A stretch of 17,296 bases of DNA from Saksenaea vasiformis B4078 (lineage: Eukaryota; Mucoromycota; Mucoromycetes; Mucorales; Saksenaeaceae): positions 1-17,296 of the forward strand of contig JNDT01001762.1 of the NCBI GenBank assembly GCA_000697055.1, read 5' to 3'. Under the pieces are notes generated by a model. That model saw only the letters and a program-made list of their open reading frames with translations, did no database searches and was not told the origin of the DNA. The translations under genes and the position numbers were made by a program. This document shows, piece by piece, positions 10,120 to 17,296 of the stretch. Positions within the stretch are counted from its first letter, which is position 1. Every line of letters begins with the position of its first letter.

Positions 10120-12185
10120 ATGTACAGACGACGTTGGTTACCTTCTCGCACAAACACAGTTTCGCCTGTCATTGATCGGTCTCTCAACAATTCGCCCTCG
10201 TCGCATGCTACAGTCTTTGTGAAACATTCAATTCCTTCTTTATCTACATTTAACTTTCCTTCTAACCGTCCATCTCTTGGGTCTACACCACCGTCCGAAG
10301 ATCCTCCACCTGTCTTTGCTTGTGATGAATATACCGCACCAAAAGGCCACGTGCTATTGTCTTCCCTTTCAGCAGCTGAGGGGATCCGACCTGTACAGCT
10401 ACTTTTGGAAAGGTTAGATGCTTGGCATGTCCTGGCAAAACGTCTGTATGATCACTTCCACACATTAGCCCATGTCGAGGCACAAGTAGCCAAAGCATAT
10501 CATAAACTGGATGGACTCATCGGGTTTACGCAAGATGAACAGACGGAAAAGCAGGCACTACTCGATACACACTTTGTAGTGAACAAGCAAGGCAACGGTG
10601 GCATTAGACAGGTCTGTGAAGCTTGGCAGGCATATCATGCCGATAATTCAAAAGACCATGCCGATTTTAGTACTTATTTACGTACACATGCCCTTCCTGT
10701 GTTGTCAAATATCAAACATGAACTCAAATGGATGACTCGCGCGATTCGGACCGATGATCGGTTAAGTTTGTCAACATTAGCGAAGCTGCGCGAGGAGGCG
10801 CAAAAGCGCATCGAGCGGCTCGATGTTCAGCTTGCATTTTTCGACCAGCATCCACATCGCGCCTATACTAAGCAAGACCCATGGATTATCAATGCGGGTA
10901 AGGATTCTAAAAGATTTCACAGAGAATTTTACTGGGTATTAGGTGTAGTCAAGCAGATTCTCAAAGTGTATCGACAGGAAAACAAGATCCATGAAACTGT
11001 ATTGCGATTGCAAGGCGAAGCAATGATGTTCGAACAGCAGGTCATGGAAGATCTACGTTTACTCTTCCAACAGATATACTCTATGCGTGAGAAAAGTGCC
11101 CTTGGCGTAGACAAAGGCCTCCAAAGGATGATGCAGGTGTTCGATCAAATTAAGCCAGATGCTGATTGGCATGATTTTGCTGAACGATCGAAAGACCATC
11201 TTGTTGCATCCAATGCCGCCTTTCGACATCCAGAACATGTACAGTATCCGAATTATGCACACCCATTATTACAGCCTGTATTTGCTGCTCAGATGGAACG
11301 GAAATCGTCTGTTTTGCAGAACTGGCATGAGTACATATATGTACTCACTCCAGGTAGGTAAAAAGACTGTACTGTCTGAGTTCCTTGGGCAGGACCATGC
11401 ATTGATTGAAATTGGCAGCTGGGTTTCTTCACGAATATCGTGAGAGCAAGAGGTATCCTAGCATGCCAGACGCGTCCATCTATGTTCCGCATTACACCGT
11501 ATCATCTCTTCACACAAATTTCCATCATAATCTCGTATTTCATCTCCAGCCACATCCAACCTCACAGCAATTGCGGAACAGCATGTCTTCGTTAGCGGAT
11601 AGCTGGAGCACATCCGCGTCTTTTCGGAAAAAGTGTCGAAAAATGTTGACGTTTCGCGCGAAGTCAGCATATGATATGCAAACATGGCTTCAGCATCTTA
11701 CGGAACTTTCACACCGATATACACCTTCTAATTACAGTATAAATAGCCCGACAGCTGTGCCTAAACCATCCGTGACCACACCTTCACCACCTGATGTACA
11801 GCCACCAGAGCCACTTGTCACTAATACCGTTACAGATGTCATAACCCAGCCAGAAAATACGCCGCCTTCCGTTCCTCCACTGGTTGTACCATCTGTCCAG
11901 CTTAGTCCCGAGGCCAACCCACCGTTGACTGTTCCTTCTCCTAAATTATCTACAGACCCACTTGCTATTCCGACCCAATTGTCCCCCACTAAGAGTACAT
12001 CAATATTGAGTAATTTCATTGTTTCCATTCCGGAAAAAAGTGAATCTGACAAACCCGGCGGTGCGGACAAAGAAACTAGTCCCGAAGATCATTCAACAGC
12101 AGAAGAGCAACCTGACGCGGAAAAGCAGCCTGAGACTGAGGAGACGCCTATACGAAGTATTTTGACAGGTGTTTGTTTTCCATAA
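10120..12185 (+). CDS. Slm1/Slm2-type F-BAR and PH domain protein (TORC2 / PI(4,5)P2 effector)
   Basis: Two exons, 10120-11353 and 11419-12185, joined across a 65-nt intron (phase 1) that falls inside the PH domain (YVLTP|AGFLHEY); product about 666 aa (yeast Slm1 and Slm2 are about 690 and 660). Residues 1-85 are Ser/Pro-rich. An F-BAR-like helical domain runs about 88-330 (RPVQLLLERLDAWHVLAKRL, GGIRQVCEAW, KIHETVLRLQGEAMMFEQQV). The PH domain is about 391-510 (FLHEY, SIYVPHY, FRAKSAYDMQTWLQHL). The tail is rich in Pro, Ser, Thr and Glu. Yeast Slm proteins bind PI(4,5)P2 in eisosome regions, carry TORC2 to Ypk1 and are calcineurin targets; I see no clear PxIxIT calcineurin site. The ATG at 10120 (CAAAATG) is preferred, with 10039 as alternative. 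A GT close to the end (ACAG|GTGTTT, about 12169) could be another donor, so the last residues are less certain. Confidence 0.88.
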
Positions 12186-12191
12186 AATCTA

Positions 12192-12197
12192 AATAAA
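12192..12197 (+). terminator. AATAAA polyadenylation signal candidate of the Slm-type gene
   Basis: AATAAA lies 7 bases after the stop codon. The convergent Rpp14-type gene ends at 12236, so cleavage of this transcript probably falls within or next to the other gene's 3' end. Confidence 0.35.
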
Positions 12198-12235
12198 AGG
12201 TTTGCTGCTTCCTCTTAACACTTCGTGTAATCAAA

Positions 12236-12744
12236 TTAAAGGGGTGATCGACTGTGGTCGGCCAGACTAATCAAGTGAGCCGACGAATCCAAGATGTCAA
12301 ACGTGCAAGGCTGACTGGTAATAAGGAATTGATGCATTGACAGTGCACTCCAAATCGTTACAAGCTCGCTAAGTTTCCCCCCATATTATAGATTAAAATA
12401 ACCTCACGTTCCTTTTGTATCTTTCATTTTACCTCTGTGGTACTTTCAGGATCCCCACATGACTCGATTCATCCCAATCCAATACATCCACTCCAATAGA
12501 AACACCTGCTAAACCAAAGCTTGCTTGTAATGCTTGCTGAATACTCATACGAAAAGAGATCTCTGTAATTTTCACTTGAAGATCAACTTCTGACCATCTA
12601 AAGACCACATGCAAGCATGCAGAAAATAAGCCTTCCCGCTAGAAAATAATGATAACAATAATAAACTTGCATTTTTACTCTGAGGTATTGCCAGTCATTT
12701 AAGTGCACTCGTTTCTGAAACCACACTTTACTTGCCGTTGCCAT
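12236..12744 (-). CDS. RNase P/MRP protein subunit, Rpp14-type (Pop5/Rpp14 family)
   Basis: Minus-strand exons 12679-12744, 12433-12638 and 12236-12368; introns of 40 and 64 nt; product 134 aa (human RPP14 is 124). The phases only agree with this model: MATASKVWFQKRVHLNDWQY..., then CLHVVFRWSE (first strand), SIQQALQASFGLAGVSIGVD (helix plus second strand), DVLDWDESSHVGILKV (the strand pair typical of the family), then ELVTIWSALSMHQF and a final stretch ending ADHSRSPL. The order helix-FG, DVL, ILKV, IWSAL matches human RPP14 (LFGE, DIL, ILR, LWSSL). The protein would act in nuclear RNase P and/or MRP, processing the 5' ends of tRNA precursors. The 40-nt first intron is very short and its exact edges are the least certain part. 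It converges with the Slm-type gene, with 50 bp between stop codons. Confidence 0.78.
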
Positions 12745-12843
12745 CTATATATGTGAAAGAAGATAGACAAATGAAAGTGGCTTGTTGTGGAACTACATAC
12801 AGTAGCGGACTTCGGTACCCAGGTTTCCATTTTTTAGCGCCAT
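12745..12843 (-). promoter_or_regulatory. Possible 5' UTR intron and upstream ATG of the Rpp14-type gene
   Basis: On the minus strand a GTATGT donor (12800) and a TATATAG acceptor ending directly before the ATG at 12744 outline a 56-nt intron. An upstream ATG at 12843 starts MALKNGNLGTEVRY; whether spliced or not, its frame ends in or before exon 1 and is not that of the main protein. If the transcript starts upstream of 12843, this is an upstream ORF. Confidence 0.35.
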
Positions 12844-13447
12844 CAGATCATTCTCTTCATATCACAAGTTAGAACTCCTTGTACCTTATAAATAAAGCTT
12901 TTGCAAGATCGTAAAAGAGCTATAAACTAGTGTAGTTAATGGCGTCTAGACTAGTCATTTGCTTTATTCTTGGACCAAGTGTCTAAACAATAGATCAAAA
13001 GACATGAGTTTACTCTGTGATTAGTCAATCCTAGTATGTTGTGGGGGAAGGCTTATTCCTTTCTGTCCAAAATCTCACTTTTTCTCAGCCCAAGCTTCAT
13101 TTGACATCAACGTAGAGTTGTTTCTTCAAAATCCACTATGTCTAACGCTTAGTGAAGGTCGAAATGGTTATTCCATCCATATGCATGAGCAATGTTATTT
13201 TCCGTTAAAAGATAGGTTTCCACTTGAGGTCAGAATACACAGGCCCTTGCGCTTATCATGGTGCCAAGAACATTATTTAATAAGGAATGCACTATGATAC
13301 ATTGGATTGTGATCAAGCTACAAGCATCATCGACACATAGTGCGTACGACTATGGACCTTGGACATATGCATATGACTTCATCAGTGAAAACTTGCAGAA
13401 CCATTGTTTTTTGGTTGATGACTCCGAAGTTTATTCTTGGCAAAGTT
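12844..13447. other. Intergenic region, no gene seen
   Basis: Between the starts of the Rpp14-type gene and the end of the DUF2015-type gene, both on the minus strand. A plus-strand open stretch at 13258-13473 overlaps the last exon of the DUF2015 gene on the other strand and shows no domain. Confidence 0.4.
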
Positions 13448-13933
13448 CTAAGATCCGAAGGAGACAAATTTAGGGTCCAAAGGTAATCCAGTAGCGGGGT
13501 CAACATTCTAGAAAAGGGTCAGTACTTTATCTTTCATACAAGCTAACGGCTTACATTCTTCTTCAGAAGGCGCTCTTGACGTATCAGACGTGCTTCATCA
13601 AAAGAAACCTTCTGTTTTTTCATAATCTTAAGAATTTCTTCCTTATCCTTAAGACCCGCACGACCGTCGTTCTCGTCGAGATTGGCATGAATGTCGAAAT
13701 TGGAACTTGTCAGACCATCTTCCAGATCTGTTTCAAAGGAACCTTCATTGGTCGGTAATAAGTGGTAACCAAGCATTCGATTTGTCTGATCGGCTGCTTT
13801 GGAAGCTAATTGTGCAAGCTGTCGACGGTAAAGTAGACATACTATGGCATGCCGGCAACTAAGTCATTTGCGCGGGACGAATAATGCACTTACTCGCAAA
13901 TAGAATAAAAAGAATGATATATAAAATGAGCAT
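13448..13933 (-). CDS. DUF2015/UPF0357 family small membrane-anchored protein
   Basis: Minus-strand exons 13894-13933, 13555-13841 and 13448-13507; introns of 52 and 47 nt, GT-AG, phases 1 and 0; product 128 aa. Residues 1-18 (MLILYIILFILFAICLLY) form one hydrophobic segment followed by RR, a signal anchor with the rest on the cytosolic side by the positive-inside rule. The conserved core follows: FETDLEDGLTSSNFDIHANL, the acidic/Gly stretch DENDGRAGLKDKEEI, a basic helix IMKKQKVSFDEARLIRQERL, and the C-terminal DPATGLPLDPKFVSFGS. I recognise these blocks from the DUF2015/UPF0357 family (yeast YCL012C type), found across fungi with no established function. The first exon is only 40 nt and the last 60 nt, but both restore family features (membrane anchor and DPKFVSF end), which supports the model. 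Confidence 0.85.
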
Positions 13934-14810
13934 GTTGTTTCTTTCGAGAGGAAATGGGAGAGGCGCGAAGAACCAACAATAGAAGCGGCCGTAGAATGGT
14001 TCACATGAACTATTCTACCCAATTTGGACGGTTGCCAAATATAGATCAACGTTTCATTTGCGTCAAGTGGATATCCTTTTGCGCTCAATCCGAAGTGCAT
14101 TTTGCGCTGGAAAGTGATGCGTCTCTCTTGGTGGACGCAAAATTTACATAGAGTAGCGTAAAAATCCATTCAATGAACAGTATAGATCAACAAATGCTGC
14201 GCTGTGAGCACCACACATTACGTGCTTTTCAAATGTGATATGCTTGCTCTAACATTATGTTTGGGAAGCAACGGTTATTAAATGCTTATCATCCATAACC
14301 TCGAGTTGGACATACAAGGAAGTCAATTTGTATCAAATTGCACAGATAAATATCCCGTAAGTGTTACTTATCCCGGATTACTTTATACAATGCCTTTCAC
14401 CGAGTTTTCTATGATCCGCTCTCGATCTGTCCTCCATGAATACTGCATTAAGAAAGATCTAATCCAGATGACGGCTATATCTTGGATACATAGATATCTG
14501 TACCATCATGGAATACAGTCCGATTTATCTGTTGCCATGGATGATTTTGTTATAAAAGGAGGAACGTTTTTTATTCAATAAAGGATTATCTAAGTCTCGC
14601 TGACTTCTCTTGTCTCTTGTCTCTTGTTTTTTCTCATTCATCCTCCTGATTCTTCAAAACTAAACTACATAATCATCAAAAGCAAAAAGAAATATATGAA
14701 GACAATATATCAAAGACGTGCTTTATTGGAATCAATAAAATATGGGATGGATAAAACTATACTACAGTATGATAATAATGGGGAAACGTATGGCGGTAAA
14801 CAAAGTTCAT
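13934..14810. other. Intergenic region with one unassigned open frame
   Basis: Upstream of the DUF2015-type gene and downstream of the nuclease-like pseudogene. The plus-strand frame 14282-14581 (99 codons, ATG to TAA) has reasonable composition (YPVSVTYPGLLYTMPFTEFS) but I recognise no family. It could be a terminal exon, a decayed gene or chance. A CT-rich run at about 14600-14640 follows it. Confidence 0.25.
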
Positions 14811-15767
14811 TCATTCTTGACCAAATCGAATCGCACATCTTCGTTTCCTATTCATGCTAGCATCCAGTAGTTCATAAGCGTTGGGGTGAGTGGGCCGTGA
14901 CCAGGGAGTGTGCCAATGTTCATCCTTTTTGCAGAGACGCCAGAATACGTCTGTTACGTGTAATAGAGTTCGTATAGTTTTCATATTGACAAAGGTGGGC
15001 AGTTCATCTACAGATCGCGGAAAAGTAAGGTTGCCAATTTCTTGTTTGATATAAAGTCCATCATGTCGCAAACTAGTCAAGAAAAAAGTGATCCTAAAGC
15101 CTGATAAATAAGATATAAGTATATACATCCTTTTTTTTTCCTTTTTCTATCTTACCATGAATCTGAAACAAGAGTGATGCTTTCAATTGGTTGATATCAA
15201 GAGTATCCTTGCAAAAGAGCACCAAACGAAGTAAATCATGACACAGGGCAAACTTGTTGCACGTGGGTTGTGATGGCTTCGCTTCACCAAATCCAAGACT
15301 TTTACCAAATTCCAATTGCTGGAAAGTAGAAATCGTCGCGTCAGGTCGTTTGTTCATTGTTCCGTCGCATTCAACATTAGCCCAACGTAAAATGACGTTT
15401 TTTTCAGGATCCGCCAATATGTTTGAAAGTATTGGATCAAAGTAGGTGTTCCACAGGTCACATTCACCAATAGATGACTCTGCTTGATTGAGTGCATTGG
15501 TAGTTTCTTCATCCTAAAAAAAAAGAGTGTGAATAAGAATTCGACATTTCATTTTTTTGTAATATAACTTACGCCGAGTTCAGTCCCCACATCACAGAAC
15601 GTTTCGCATGATCTAAATCCGATGCCATGGTCAATAATTCCAATTCAGCTAGGGTCCTTGTTTTCATATTTCTGGCTATTTCATCAACAATACGAGTCAT
15701 CTTGATGCATTCATTATCAGTCCATGATTTGTTGATATCCAAGCATTCGCCTAATAAAGTGGTATGT

Positions 15768-15786
15768 CACTACGGGAAAACATCTT
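15768..15786 (+). repeat. Left terminal inverted repeat of the MITE
   Basis: CACTACGGGAAAACATCTT; pairs with 15877-15895 with two mismatches. Confidence 0.8.
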
Positions 15787-15876
15787 GGAAAAATCTTGGA
15801 CTTTGTTGGTGTTGTAGGATTTCTCCAAGATCTTTCTAAGTTTTTGTTAAGATTTTTTTAAGATTATGCAATAGTT

Positions 15877-15895
15877 AAGATCTTTTCCCATAGTG
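15877..15895 (-). repeat. Right terminal inverted repeat of the MITE
   Basis: Reads CACTATGGGAAAAGATCTT on the minus strand; directly followed by the TGT duplicate. Confidence 0.8.
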
Positions 15896-16584
15896 TGTAA
15901 TGAGCAGAGAATTTCTTCTGGGATATATTCCATCATCAAGTCGCTATGCTGGTTCGGGCATAAGAGTAAGATGTTTGACAAGCCAATGTTTCATGGATAT
16001 GAGTTTCAATTGGAAGCAAGTTGTCCGCAGTTTTTCTGTTCACAGCCAGCTTGTAGTTGTTGAAAGCAGTAGCGATATCCACGCCAGCAAGTTGCCAAGA
16101 TGGAATAGGCATCACGTCAGTAAAGGTGGAAGTAGTCGGGCTGGGAGTAGGCGATTCGTCAGAAATGAGGTCATTTTCTTGGGCAGAAGTGTCGTCTTCA
16201 GAAGTAGGAGCAATACCAATTTCTGGTTGTGGTTGAAAGTCAGTTGTGAGAGCAGTCGTTTCTTGCTGTAAAATGTTTTGGGTGTAGGTCGAAATTGTTG
16301 CACATGAATTCAGTCGCTCTTGAGCGCGGGCACGTTCCATCCAGAATATGACGAAGTCCTTGATTGTTTCCAGGTATCCAGTTCCGTTTTCAACCTAGCA
16401 CGTTATTCGTTCAAATACCGGTCCATGATACTGCGGTATCTGTTCAAAGCACGCTGTTTGCCAAGGAGGTCGAATTGAGTAGCAAATTGTTTAAGGCTCA
16501 AGGTACGCCTGTTGTCAATACACCATTGAGCATCAGACGCCAGAATACTTTGTTTTTTCTTGGATTCCAAGTCTCACAAAAAAA

Positions 16585-16634
16585 ATCACCATCACACCGC
16601 ATCACCCCATCACACCCCAACACACCATCACAGC
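16585..16634 (+). repeat. Degenerate short tandem repeat (ATCACACC-type)
   Basis: Imperfect copies of ATCACACC / ATCACCCC follow one another for about 50 bases, with very low T and G on this strand. It lies just upstream of the broken 5' end of the nuclease-like pseudogene. Confidence 0.55.
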
Positions 16635-16980
16635 AGCCATATAACTGATATCTTGTGGCATAGGTTGAGAAGTGGATCTTCAATCAGTGTCCTATAAGGG
16701 TTTGCTGTGCTGTACATAATGGAGATATCTCCAAGCACCCTCTCAGCGGAAATTTGATTGCAGTGACAGTTGGTGAGATACAGAAAAGCATTGTTTGAGT
16801 GATGCCAATTGTAGGAAATCTCGATTTAAGTGAGTATGAGACATGATTTAAATAGATACGATGACTTGAGTAAGTGGTAAATCTTGTAGAAGGTAAAAGG
16901 TGGAAGTAAAGTGGAATAATGTCGTTATTGTCAACGATATTTGAAGAGGCGTGCTCAAAATAGAAAAAAAGAGAAACCTT
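16635..16980. other. Region with no supportable gene
   Basis: A minus-strand open frame at 16684-16983 (99 codons) has no recognisable domain and starts at the edge of the repeat tract. It may be decayed sequence upstream of the pseudogene. Confidence 0.25.
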
Positions 16981-17160
16981 CACTGCGGGAAAAAGTCGGT
17001 TAATTTTGGTTAAATTTTTGGTTAAATAGTTAACCGAAAAGTTGGGGGATTAGGAACCTAATCCCCGGAAATGACCGAGATGAAATAACCTGAAAGTGAC
17101 CTAAATTTTTGGTCGAACTGACCAGAAATAACCATAAATGACCAAAAAGTTTGGGTACAT
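16981..17160. repeat. Foldback-rich repeat tract starting CACTGCGGGAAAA
   Basis: Starts CACTGCGGGAAAAAGTCGG, the same end as the MITE except one base in the first 13. It then holds three GGTTAA-type copies with an inverted TTAACCG (about 16998-17038), a perfect 10-bp inverted repeat (17045-17054 with 17057-17066), and five spaced A-rich ACC motifs (AAATGACC, AAATAACC, AGTGACC, AAATAACC, AAATGACC) at about 17070-17145. TAAATTTTTGGT occurs twice. No coding capacity seen. No matching right end is visible. Confidence 0.45.
17045..17066. repeat. Perfect 10-bp palindrome with a 2-base spacer
   Basis: GGGGATTAGG, then AA, then CCTAATCCCC: the arms are exact reverse complements. It is GC-rich at the outer ends, inside an AT-rich stretch. 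Confidence 0.85.
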
Positions 17161-17296
17161 TTTGATAGTAAAATAGTGGTTCACCACGAATATTGCTACT
17201 TTTACATTAGGTATCAGAATCATACAGCATGTTTTAATGCTAAATACAGCAGTATCTGCTTCTTTATTTATTATATATTCTTCACAATTGACTACA
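17161..17296. other. AT-rich right end, nothing recognised
   Basis: No open frame or repeat that I can support; rich in TTTATT and TATATT. Confidence 0.4.

Larger units (their letters stand above)
15768..15895. mobile_element. CACTA-type MITE, 128 bp, with TGT target-site duplication
   Basis: The left end CACTACGGGAAAACATCTT (15768-15786) and the reverse complement of the right end, CACTATGGGAAAAGATCTT (15877-15895), match at 17 of 19 bases. The trinucleotide TGT flanks both sides (15765-15767 and 15896-15898). Ends starting CACTA plus a 3-bp target-site duplication define the CACTA (En/Spm) superfamily. The inside has no coding capacity and several AAGATCTT/AAGATTTT-like subterminal motifs, as expected of a non-autonomous element whose ends are read by a transposase supplied elsewhere. 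It is inserted in the nuclease-like pseudogene. Confidence 0.8.
14811..16573 (-). pseudogene. Broken copy of a Mucorales multi-copy family with PD-(D/E)XK nuclease-like signature
   Basis: Minus strand. The 3' half is well preserved: exon 15156-15513, a 55-nt intron (15101-15155, phase 1) and final exon 14811-15100. It includes a PD...EAK pattern (KRPDATISTF at 15340-15345, GEAK at 15277-15285, 18 residues between D and E), then LCHDLLRLVLFCKDTLDINQ, FQIHG, HDGLYIKQEIGNLTFP and NRKRRCAIRFGQE. A PD-x(n)-E-x-K pattern in a strand-rich setting is what PD-(D/E)XK nucleases show; this is inference. The 5' half is damaged. A frame open from 16573 (SILASDAQWCIDNRRTLSLK) is stopped by TAA at 16403-16405, continues as ARLKTELDTWKQSRTSSY, then needs a frameshift near 16313-16340 to enter the frame containing SWQLAGVDIATAFNNYKLAV. 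A MITE sits at 15768-15895. The segment 15573-15750 has two competing frames before the 59-nt intron 15514-15572. I know close relatives as abundant unnamed Mucorales proteins. Confidence 0.65.

Noticed and set aside
11732..12070. Minus-strand 112-codon Gly/Ser-rich frame opposite the Slm tail
   Set aside because: It is the mirror of the Pro/Thr/Ser-rich coding sequence of the Slm-type gene.
16585..16634. CRISPR-like or telomere-like repeat
   Set aside because: Units are under 10 bases, imperfect and without spacers; a eukaryotic low-complexity tract explains it.
16981..17184. Complete second CACTA element ending at TAGTG (about 17184)
   Set aside because: The supposed right end does not match the left beyond CACTR/TAGTG and the flanking triplets differ (CTT and GTT).

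Overview
This window reads as nuclear DNA of a filamentous fungus, most likely an early-diverging one (Mucoromycota, Mucorales-like). Genes are split by very short introns (about 40-73 nt, GT-AG, one GC-AG), intergenic spaces are under about 1.5 kb, and both ends carry members of zinc-knuckle and nuclease-like protein families that I recognise as multi-copy in Mucorales genomes. The phylum is inferred from these features, not from a search.

Layout. 1-1136 (-): 5' part of a multi-exon zinc-knuckle gene that runs off the left edge and has one in-frame TAG. 1511-1783 (-): decayed Tc1/mariner transposase fragment. 2349-3376 (-): DUF1640/CCDC90 (MCUR1/FMP32-like) mitochondrial inner-membrane coiled-coil protein, four exons. 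3377-4915: gene-poor, with a tRNA-like fragment and a coding-looking fossil. 4916-5421 (+): COX12, five exons including two micro-exons. 6398-9342 (-): type II P-type ATPase of the ENA (IID) kind, two exons. 10120-12185 (+): Slm1/2-type F-BAR plus PH protein, two exons. 12236-12744 (-): Rpp14-type RNase P/MRP subunit, three exons, found by splicing. 13448-13933 (-): small one-pass membrane protein of the DUF2015/UPF0357 family, three exons. 14811-16573 (-): broken copy of a Mucorales-type family with a PD-(D/E)XK nuclease-like signature, carrying a 128-bp CACTA-type MITE with matching TGT target-site copies. 16585-17296: short tandem repeat, then a foldback-rich AT-rich tract that begins with the same 13-base type of end as the MITE.

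The middle (2.3-13.9 kb) is a block of conserved single-copy housekeeping genes: mitochondrial (COX12, DUF1640), plasma-membrane ion transport and TORC2/PI(4,5)P2 signalling (ENA ATPase, Slm), and RNA processing (Rpp14). They share no pathway and look like ordinary neighbours. Shared regulation is plausible only where genes face each other: the ENA and Slm genes diverge from a 777-bp gap, and the Slm and Rpp14 genes converge with 50 bp between stop codons. The flanks are repeat and transposon territory. I see no complete new system. The strongest leads are the nuclease-like family with its MITE and the zinc-knuckle gene at the left edge.
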